Assembly (NCBI RefSeq): GCF_008704495.1
Contig: NZ_CP023699.1
Coordinates: forward strand, 8,122,001 to 8,186,000
DNA length: 64,000 nt
Origin: Streptomyces kanamyceticus
Lineage (GTDB): Bacteria > Actinomycetota > Actinomycetes > Streptomycetales > Streptomycetaceae
Direction of reading: 5' to 3'
How positions within the stretch are numbered: position 1 is the stretch's first letter; every line of letters begins with the position of its first letter. This document shows positions 25,751-32,165 of the stretch, one piece after another. The position numbers were made by a program, and so were the translations under genes. The notes below the pieces were generated by a model. The model saw nothing but the letters and a program-made list of their open reading frames with translations. It did not search any database and had not been told where the DNA came from.

Positions 25751-27223
25751 GTGACGACTCCCTCCTCCTCCTGGCCCGGCACCGACGACTCGGCCGCGCC
25801 GCCGCCCGGCTGCCCCGCCCACGGCCTCGGACCCGGCGGCCTGCGCCGTCTGTACGGACCCGAGGCCGACACCGATCTCGCGGGCCTCTACGAGAAGCTG
25901 CGCGCCGAGCACGGCGCGGTCGCGCCCGTCCTGATCCACAACGACGTGCCGATCTGGGCGGTGCTCGGCCACAGCGAGAACCTCCACATGGTCCGCACCC
26001 CCTCGCAGTACACCCGCGACTCGCGCATCTGGCGGGCCGTGCGGGACGGCACCGCACGGCCGGACAACCCGCTCGCGCCCGTCTTCACCTGGCAGCCGAT
26101 GGCCACCTTCGCCGAGGGCGACGAGCACCAGCGGCTGCGCGGCGCCGTCACCGGCGCCATGTCGGGCATCGACCACCGCGGCGTCCGCCGCTACATCAAC
26201 CGGTATACGAACCACCTCCTCAACGACATCTGCCAGGACGGCCACGCCGACCTCGTCAGCCAGTTCGCCGAGCACCTGCCGATGATGGTGATGTGTCACA
26301 TCCTCGGCATGCCCGAGGAGTACAACGAGCGCATGGTGCAGTCGGCCCGCGACATGATCAAGGGCACCGAGACCGCCATCGCCAGCAACGCGTACATCAT
26401 GGAAGTGATGATGGGTCTGGTGGCGCGGCGCCGTGCCCACCCCGAGGAGGACTTCACCAGCAGCCTCATCGCGCACCCCGCCCAGCTCACCGACGACGAG
26501 GTCGGCGCGCACCTGCGCCTGGTGCTCATCGCGGCGTACGAGGCCACCGCCAACCTCATCGCGAACGTGCTGCGGATGGTCCTCACCGACCCGCGCTTCC
26601 GCGCCCAGCTCAGCGGCGGCCAGATGACGGTCCCCGAGGCGGTCGAGCAGTCCCTCTGGGACGAGCCGCCGTTCAGTGCGATGGTCGGCTACTTCGCCAA
26701 GCAGGAGACCCAGCTCGGCGGCCAGCGGATCAGGCCGGGGGACGGCCTGATCTTCGGCATCGCGCCGGGCAACGTCGACCCGGTGGTCCGTCCCGACCTC
26801 GCCGCCAACATGCAGGGCAACCGCTCACACCTCGCCTTCGGCAGCGGACCGCACGAATGCCCGGGACAGGACATCGGACGCGCCATCGCCGACACCGGGG
26901 TCGACGCGCTCCTGATGCGGCTTCCCGACGTCGAACTCGACGTGGACGAGAGCGAGTTGCGCTGGACGTCGTCGATCCTGTCGCGGCATCTGGTGCAGCT
27001 GCCCGTGCGCTTCGCGCCGCGCCCGCCGCAGGACGTGATGGCCCGGCCATCGGCACAGGTGCCCCCGCCGCGCAGGGACTGGCACGTGTCGTCCCCGCCG
27101 CCGCGCAGGCCGGAGCCCGCGGTCCCGCCGGAGCCGCAGCAGGCCGTGCCCGTGCCCGTCGCCGGGCCCGAACGGCCCAAGGGGGCCTGGCGCCGCTTCC
27201 TGACCTGGTGGCGGGGCTACTGA
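25751..27223 (+). CDS. rarE: Conservon cytochrome P450 RarE, K helix EQSLW instead of ExxR
   Basis: 490 residues, longer than usual for a bacterial P450. Haem-binding FGSGPHECPGQ places the thiolate ligand at Cys370. The K-helix motif reads EQSLW (residues 299-303), lacking the Arg of ExxR, as reported for the CYP157 family of Streptomyces. After the P450 fold there is a Pro-rich linker (about 425-475) ending in GAWRRFLTWWRGY, a cationic, Trp-rich tail that might bind membranes. GTG 25751 has GGAGCGA upstream. It is the fifth gene of the operon, 71 bases after rarD; substrate unknown. The stop overlaps the convergent pseudouridine synthase gene. Confidence 0.93.
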   Translation: MTTPSSSWPGTDDSAAPPPGCPAHGLGPGGLRRLYGPEADTDLAGLYEKLRAEHGAVAPVLIHNDVPIWAVLGHSENLHMVRTPSQYTRDSRIWRAVRDGTARPDNPLAPVFTWQPMATFAEGDEHQRLRGAVTGAMSGIDHRGVRRYINRYTNHLLNDICQDGHADLVSQFAEHLPMMVMCHILGMPEEYNERMVQSARDMIKGTETAIASNAYIMEVMMGLVARRRAHPEEDFTSSLIAHPAQLTDDEVGAHLRLVLIAAYEATANLIANVLRMVLTDPRFRAQLSGGQMTVPEAVEQSLWDEPPFSAMVGYFAKQETQLGGQRIRPGDGLIFGIAPGNVDPVVRPDLAANMQGNRSHLAFGSGPHECPGQDIGRAIADTGVDALLMRLPDVELDVDESELRWTSSILSRHLVQLPVRFAPRPPQDVMARPSAQVPPPRRDWHVSSPPPRRPEPAVPPEPQQAVPVPVAGPERPKGAWRRFLTWWRGY

Positions 27224-28161
27224 GCCCAGGTGTCGTACGCCGACCAGGCGCCCAGCGTCCGGTCGCTGACGAAGCGGTGCGCGGCTCCGGTCACCGGGTC
27301 GGTGAACTCCAGGACACGGGAGAGGAGTTGCAAGGGCCGCCGGAAGTCGCCGGGCGCCGCCGGGTCCGCCACCACCGGGTAGACCGGGTCCCCGAGGATC
27401 GGCAGGCCCAACGCGTTCATGTGGACGCGGAGTTGGTGGGTGCGGCCGGTGTGCGGGGTCAGTCGGTAGCGGCCGAGTCCCGCGCGGTGCTCGACGAGCT
27501 CGATCCGGCTCTCGCTGTTCGGCTCCGCGTCCGCCACCTCGTACGCCGCGATGATCCCGCGCACCTTCTCGATGTGGCTGCGCACGGTGCGCGGGAGCGG
27601 CACGGCCGGATCGTGCGGGGCGATCGCCTCGTACTCCTTGTGGACGCGGCGGGCGCTGAACAGCGTCTGGTAGGCGCCGCGTTCCTCGGGGCGCACGGTG
27701 AACAGGAGCAGCCCGGCGGTGAGCCGGTCCAGGCGGTGCGCCGCGCCGAGCGTCGGGATGCCGAGCTCGGCGCGCAGCCGGGCGAGGGCGGTCTGGGTGA
27801 CGTGGGAGCCGCGCGGCATCGTCGCCATGAAGTGCGGCTTGTCGACGACGACGATGTGCTCGTCGCGGTGGACGACGTCGAGCGCGAAGGGGACCGGCAC
27901 CTCGTGCGGCAGGTCCCGGTGGAACCAGACGAAGGCCCCGGGCGCGTACGGCGCGTCCGGGGCCACCGCGATCCCGTCGGCGCCGACGATCCTGCCGTCC
28001 CGCAGCAGGGCGTCGATGACCCCGGCCCCGGCGGCGAGCCGCTCCACGAGGTGGTCCCGCACGGTGGGCCACGGGCCTTCGGGCGGCAGCTTGACCCGGA
28101 CGGGGTCGATGCCGTCGCGCTGGGGGAGGGGCGCGGGGGGAACGCGGGGCTTTCGTCTCAT
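27217..28161 (-). CDS. RluA-family RNA pseudouridine synthase
   Basis: 314 residues. Catalytic block AAHRLDRLTAGLLL with the conserved Asp, plus RTHQLRVHMNALGLPILGDPVY (in parts) that defines the RluA/RluC/RluD group. An N-terminal region of about 90 residues replaces or degenerates the S4 domain. The RNA target cannot be read from sequence. No ribosome-binding site precedes ATG 28161. Its stop codon overlaps the last codons of rarE by seven bases on the opposite strand. Confidence 0.92.
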   Translation of the reverse strand: MRRKPRVPPAPLPQRDGIDPVRVKLPPEGPWPTVRDHLVERLAAGAGVIDALLRDGRIVGADGIAVAPDAPYAPGAFVWFHRDLPHEVPVPFALDVVHRDEHIVVVDKPHFMATMPRGSHVTQTALARLRAELGIPTLGAAHRLDRLTAGLLLFTVRPEERGAYQTLFSARRVHKEYEAIAPHDPAVPLPRTVRSHIEKVRGIIAAYEVADAEPNSESRIELVEHRAGLGRYRLTPHTGRTHQLRVHMNALGLPILGDPVYPVVADPAAPGDFRRPLQLLSRVLEFTDPVTGAAHRFVSDRTLGAWSAYDTWAQ

Positions 28162-28259
28162 CAGGAGGTCAGGGTACGGGGCGGTGCCGGTCGGCCCGCG
28201 CGGCTCGTGGGCGGGGAAAATCGCTGCCCCTCGGTGCGCCCCGCTGACACGATGAGGGC

Positions 28260-28859
28260 ATGCCCTTCAAGATCCAGGACATTGTCGAGTCCGGTACGTT
28301 CGCCCGCCAGGAGCAGCCCGCCATCCCGGTCCCCGGCGGTCTGGTCATCCGCCCGTGGGCGGCCACCGACGCGCCCGCCGTGTACGAGGCGTTCCAGGAC
28401 CCCGTGATCCAGCGCTGGCACGCGCGCGTGGCCGAGTCCGAGAGCGAGGCGCTCGGCTGGATCGAGGAGTGGCGCGCGAGCTGGGCCGAGGAGCGCGACG
28501 CGTACTGGGCGGTCGCCGACGCCGGGACGGACGAGGTGGCGGGCCGGATCGCCCTGAAGTCCCTCCTCCTCGCCGACGGGCAGGGCGAAGTCGCCTACTG
28601 GACCATGCCGTCGGCGCGCGGCCGGGGCGTCGCGCCGCGTTCCGTCGTCGCGCTCACGCGCTGGGCCTTCGACGAAGTGGGCCTGCACCGCCTGGAGTTG
28701 ACCCATGCGACGGCCAACGAGGCGTCCTGCAAGGTCGCTCTGAAGACCGGCTTCGCGGTGGAGGGCACCAAGCGCGGCGCCGGGCTGCACGAGGACGGCT
28801 GGCACGACATGCATCTGCACGCGCGGATCAGGGGAGACGGTCCGGTCGCCGCGGTGTGA
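28260..28859 (+). CDS. GNAT-family N-acetyltransferase (RimJ/RimL type)
   Basis: 199 residues. RimL-like layout: VIRPWAATDAPAVYEAF at the start of the domain (from about residue 29), acetyl-CoA site ARGRGVAPRSVVALTRWAF (in parts) and HRLELTHATANEASCKVALKTGF (in parts). Likely acetylates the N-terminus of a protein or a small amine; substrate unknown. GAGGGC lies directly before ATG 28260. Divergent from the pseudouridine synthase gene. Confidence 0.9.
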   Translation: MPFKIQDIVESGTFARQEQPAIPVPGGLVIRPWAATDAPAVYEAFQDPVIQRWHARVAESESEALGWIEEWRASWAEERDAYWAVADAGTDEVAGRIALKSLLLADGQGEVAYWTMPSARGRGVAPRSVVALTRWAFDEVGLHRLELTHATANEASCKVALKTGFAVEGTKRGAGLHEDGWHDMHLHARIRGDGPVAAV

Positions 28860-28886
28860 CGGCGGGACCGGGCGCCGCTTCCCCTT

Positions 28887-28924
28887 CGCCCGTACGGCTG
28901 TCCGCATGGCAGCCCGTGCGGGCG
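28887..28924. terminator. Hairpin between convergent acetyltransferase and SIP genes
   Basis: CGCCCGTACGGCTG (28887-28900) pairs with CAG-CCCGTGCGGGCG (28910-28924) with one bulged C and one G-U pair. It lies between convergent stops. Confidence 0.6.
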
Positions 28925-28929
28925 GGCGG

Positions 28930-29766
28930 TCAGGCCGCCTGCTCCTGCTCCGCCTCCACCTGTGCGTTCCACTCGCGCTTGGACGCCTGCCAGCCGTCCT
29001 CGTTGTGGCCCACGCGCCAGTAGCCGGAGATGGACAGGCGCTCGCGCGGCACCTCGTGCTCGACGCGCAGGTAGCGGCGCAGCTCCTTCACGAAGCCCGC
29101 CTCGCCGTGCACGAAGGCCTGCACCTCGCCCGCGGGGAACTCCAGGGCGCGCACGGCCTCGACGAGGAGCTCGCCGACCGGACGCTCGCCCCGGTGCAGC
29201 CAGACGACCTCGGCGTCCGTCGCGATCTTCTGCTCCTCCTCGGGGCCCTCGACCTCCACGAAGATCCGGGCGACCGCGCCGCTCGGGAGCGCCTCCGCGG
29301 CGGCGGCGATCGCGGGCAGGGCGCTCTCGTCACCGGCCAGGAGGTGCCAGCCCGCGTCCGCGTCCGGGGCGTAGCCGCCGCCGGGGCCGAGGAAGCGGAT
29401 CGTGTCGCCGAGGCGGGCGTCCCGTGCCCACGGTCCCGCGAGGCCCTGGTCGCCGTGGATCACGAAGTCCACGGCGAGCTCGCGGGCCTCGGGGTCCCAC
29501 CAGCGCACGGTGTACGTCCGCGTCACCGGCCACTGCTCGCGCGGGAACTCCTCGCGGATCCGCTGCATGTCGAAGGGCTCGGGATAGGTGACGCCCTCGG
29601 CGTCGAAGAGCAGCTTCACGTAGTGATCGGTGCACTCGCCCGCGGTGAACTGGGCGAGTCCTTCCCCGCCGAGGACCACGCGCTGCATGTGCGGGGTGAG
29701 CCGCTCGGTGCGCACCACGTGGGCGACATGGGTCTGCGGTGCTTTGCGTGCCGGACGTTCTGCCAT
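28930..29766 (-). CDS. Siderophore-interacting protein (FAD-dependent ferric-siderophore reductase)
   Basis: 278 residues. ViuB/SIP family: N-terminal FAD-binding barrel with RTYTVRWW and DFVIHGDQGLAGPWA, then an NADPH-type domain with GDESALPAIAA, and the terminal SGYWRVGHNEDGW. It reduces ferric siderophores in the cytosol to free iron. The iron box at 29796-29814 directly upstream points to control by the DmdR/IdeR repressor. Only 52 bases separate it from the upstream exonuclease gene on the same strand. Confidence 0.94.
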   Translation of the reverse strand: MAERPARKAPQTHVAHVVRTERLTPHMQRVVLGGEGLAQFTAGECTDHYVKLLFDAEGVTYPEPFDMQRIREEFPREQWPVTRTYTVRWWDPEARELAVDFVIHGDQGLAGPWARDARLGDTIRFLGPGGGYAPDADAGWHLLAGDESALPAIAAAAEALPSGAVARIFVEVEGPEEEQKIATDAEVVWLHRGERPVGELLVEAVRALEFPAGEVQAFVHGEAGFVKELRRYLRVEHEVPRERLSISGYWRVGHNEDGWQASKREWNAQVEAEQEQAA

Positions 29767-29795
29767 GGCGACGGCCTCCCCTGATCCACTATTAC

Positions 29796-29814
29796 TTAGG
29801 CAAGCCTAAGTTAA
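29796..29814 (-). promoter_or_regulatory. Iron box (DmdR1/IdeR-type operator)
   Basis: On the minus strand TTAACTTAGGCTTGCCTAA matches the actinobacterial iron box TTAGGTTAGGCTAACCTAA at 15 of 19 positions, and the core CTTAGGC/GCCTAAG is a perfect inverted repeat. It lies about 30 bases before the siderophore-interacting protein start, in a 52-base gap. Confidence 0.88.
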
Positions 29815-29818
29815 CACC

Positions 29819-30757
29819 TCAGGCGTGGAGAGTGGAGAGCAGCCGCTGCAGAGAGCCGCCCAGGTTCCACTGGGCCGCCAGCTCGTCGAGCGTCGCGGGG
29901 TCGCGCGGCTCGTGCGGCAGCGCGAGGTCCACGTCGGGCAGCGGTACGTCGCCCGCGACCCGGACGACCTTCGGCGCGACCGCGACGTACGGCCGCGCCT
30001 CGTCGAGCCGCTTGCGCTGCGACGGCGTGAGCTTCGCCTTCGGGTCGTCCACCGCCGCCATGATCCCGGCCAGGTCGCCGAAGGCGTCCAGGAGCTTGGC
30101 CGCCGTCTTCTCGCCGATGCCGGGGACGCCGGGCAGGCCGTCGCTCGGGTCGCCGCGCAGCAGGGCCAGGTCCACATAGCCCGGGCCGTCCACGCCGTAC
30201 TTCTCGCGCAGCCAGCTCTCGTCGGTGATCTGGAGGGAGCCGACGCCCTTGAGGGGGTAGAGGACGCGGATGCCGCGCTCGTCGTCCACCAGCTGGTAGA
30301 GGTCGCGGTCGCCGGTGACGATGTCGACCGGGCCGCTCGCGCGGGCCGCGAAGGTGCCGATCACGTCGTCCGCCTCGTACGCCGGTACGCCCACGCGCGC
30401 GATGCCGATCGCGTCGAGCACGTCCTCGATGATCGGGACCTGCGGCGCGAGCGTGTCCGGGGTCTCCTCGGCGTCCGGGCCCTCGGGGACCTCCTCGGCG
30501 ACGCGATGCGCCTTGTAGGAGGGGATGAGCTCGACCCGCCAGTGCGGGCGCCAGTCCGCGTCCATGCAGGCGACCAGGTCGTCGGGCCGGTGGTCCTGGA
30601 CGAGGCGCGTGATGAAGTCGAGGAGTCCGCGCACGGCGTTCACCGGGGTGCCGTCCGGGGCCTTCATCGACTCCGGTACCCCGAAGTAGGCACGGTAGTA
30701 GAGGGAGGCCGTGTCAAGAAGCATGAGGCGTCGAGTTCGCTGAGTCACGTTGCGCAT
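29819..30757 (-). CDS. 5'-3' exonuclease (PolA N-terminal type, stand-alone)
   Basis: 312 residues from ATG 30757 (ATGs at 30760 and 30772 are also in frame; no clear ribosome-binding site decides). FEN/PolI 5'-nuclease fold: MLLDTASLYYRAY, EADDVIGTFA, TGDRDLYQLV and the helix-hairpin-helix GVPGIGEKTAAKLL. Carboxylates for two metal ions are visible. Processes RNA primers or flaps independently of DNA polymerase I. Ends five bases before the iron box of the next gene. Confidence 0.9.
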   Translation of the reverse strand: MRNVTQRTRRLMLLDTASLYYRAYFGVPESMKAPDGTPVNAVRGLLDFITRLVQDHRPDDLVACMDADWRPHWRVELIPSYKAHRVAEEVPEGPDAEETPDTLAPQVPIIEDVLDAIGIARVGVPAYEADDVIGTFAARASGPVDIVTGDRDLYQLVDDERGIRVLYPLKGVGSLQITDESWLREKYGVDGPGYVDLALLRGDPSDGLPGVPGIGEKTAAKLLDAFGDLAGIMAAVDDPKAKLTPSQRKRLDEARPYVAVAPKVVRVAGDVPLPDVDLALPHEPRDPATLDELAAQWNLGGSLQRLLSTLHA

Positions 30758-30993
30758 CATGCCGCACGGCACCGACAGTGGAGCCGTACGGCGCCGCGGG
30801 GCGAGGGACCCTCCGTGCGGCTGCCGGAACCGCGTTGCGCATCACGCAGAAGCCTTGCCGAGAGTGCAACAAATGTGAGCTGGAACACTCCTCGGTTTGA
30901 TTCGTGTAAGTGCGGGAAGGCGCGCATCCGGAGCGAACCCGGTCGAGTATTCAACTATTCGATCGGGCAAGTGGGCAGAAGCCACTGCGTTCC

Positions 30994-31022
30994 ACGGCCC
31001 GCCGGCGGGGGAGGCGGGCCGT
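30994..31022 (+). promoter_or_regulatory. Terminator-like hairpin in the leader of the betaine ABC operon
   Basis: ACGGCCCGCC (30994-31003) pairs perfectly with GGCGGGCCGT (31013-31022), followed by CTTGGTTC. No gene on this strand lies upstream within 2 kb that it could terminate, so it is probably part of the 5' leader, 24 bases before the start codon. Candidate attenuator or translation control. The rest of 30758-31040 shows no gene. Confidence 0.5.
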
Positions 31023-31046
31023 CTTGGTTCGACCCGAGAGGTGTAT

Positions 31047-32165
31047 GTGTCCAGGCTGCAAGCCGAGCACTTGTACAAAGTGTTCGGCAGACGACCCGAT
31101 GACGCGGTGGAGCGACTCCGCCACGGAGCCGACCGAGAGGAGCTGCGCGCCGACGGCACCACCGCCGCCGTGATCGATGCCTCCTTCGAGGTCGAACCGG
31201 GCCAGATCTTCGTCGTCATGGGTCTCTCCGGATCCGGCAAGTCCACGTTGCTGCGCATGCTCAACGGACTGTCGGAGCCGACGGCCGGTCACGTCCGCTT
31301 CGACGGTCAGGACCTGACCGAGCTGAGCGCCAAGGAGATGCGGGAGGTGCGTTCCAAGAAGATCAGCATGGTCTTCCAGCACTTCGCGCTCTTCCCCCAC
31401 AGGAGCGTGCTCGAGAACGCCGGTTACGGCCTCGAGGTACAGGGCGTGCCGCGCGCCGAGCGCGAGAAGCGGGCCACCGAGGCGCTGGAGCTGGCCGGTC
31501 TCAAGGGCTGGGAGAAGTCCTGGCCCGACGAGCTGTCCGGCGGCATGCAGCAGCGCGTGGGCCTGGCCCGCGCGCTCGCCACCGACGCCGACCTGCTCCT
31601 CATGGACGAGTCGTTCAGCGCGCTCGACCCGCTGATCCGCCGTGACATGCAGGACCAGCTCCTGGTGCTCCAGAAGCGGCTGAAGAAGACCATCGTCTTC
31701 ATCACCCACGATCTGAACGAGGCCATGCGCCTGGGCGACCAGATCGCCGTCATGCGCGACGGGCAGATCGTCCAGATCGGCAACGCCGAGGACATCCTCG
31801 TCACCCCGGCCAACGACTACGTCGCCGCGTTCACACAGGACGTCGACCGTTCCCGGGTGCTCTCCGCGGGCGCGATCATGGCTGACCCCGACGAGGACTT
31901 CGTGCTGGCCGACGCCCCCGCGACGGTCACCGAGGACACCCCCATCATCGAGCTGTTCACGCCCTGCTCCACCAGCGGTGTCGCGGTGGCCGTGACCGAC
32001 GAGGCGGGCAAGCTCGTCGGTGTCGTGCCGCGGGCCAGGCTCCTCGCGGTGCTCGGCGAGCCGATGAAGTCGGAGACGCCGGCGGAGCCGCAGGACGCGG
32101 CGCCCGCCTCCGTCCCCGGGCAGGACAACGGCAAGAACGTGGGCAAGGTGAGCAGCGGTGCCTAG
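31047..32165 (+). CDS. Glycine betaine/proline ABC transporter ATP-binding protein (OpuAA/ProV)
   Basis: 372 residues from GTG 31047 (GTG 31041 also possible; GAGAGG upstream). Walker A MGLSGSGKST, signature LSGGMQQRVGLARAL, Walker B LLLMDESFSALDPL, then two CBS-like segments at the C-terminus (about 285-350), as in osmoregulated ProV/OpuAA. It powers uptake of compatible solutes together with the fused permease that follows; the two genes overlap by eight bases. Confidence 0.94.
   Translation: MSRLQAEHLYKVFGRRPDDAVERLRHGADREELRADGTTAAVIDASFEVEPGQIFVVMGLSGSGKSTLLRMLNGLSEPTAGHVRFDGQDLTELSAKEMREVRSKKISMVFQHFALFPHRSVLENAGYGLEVQGVPRAEREKRATEALELAGLKGWEKSWPDELSGGMQQRVGLARALATDADLLLMDESFSALDPLIRRDMQDQLLVLQKRLKKTIVFITHDLNEAMRLGDQIAVMRDGQIVQIGNAEDILVTPANDYVAAFTQDVDRSRVLSAGAIMADPDEDFVLADAPATVTEDTPIIELFTPCSTSGVAVAVTDEAGKLVGVVPRARLLAVLGEPMKSETPAEPQDAAPASVPGQDNGKNVGKVSSGA

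Noticed and set aside
30758..31046. Betaine-operon leader considered as a c-di-AMP (ydaO) riboswitch
   Set aside because: I could not find the conserved ydaO sequence blocks; only the single hairpin at 30994-31022 is evident.
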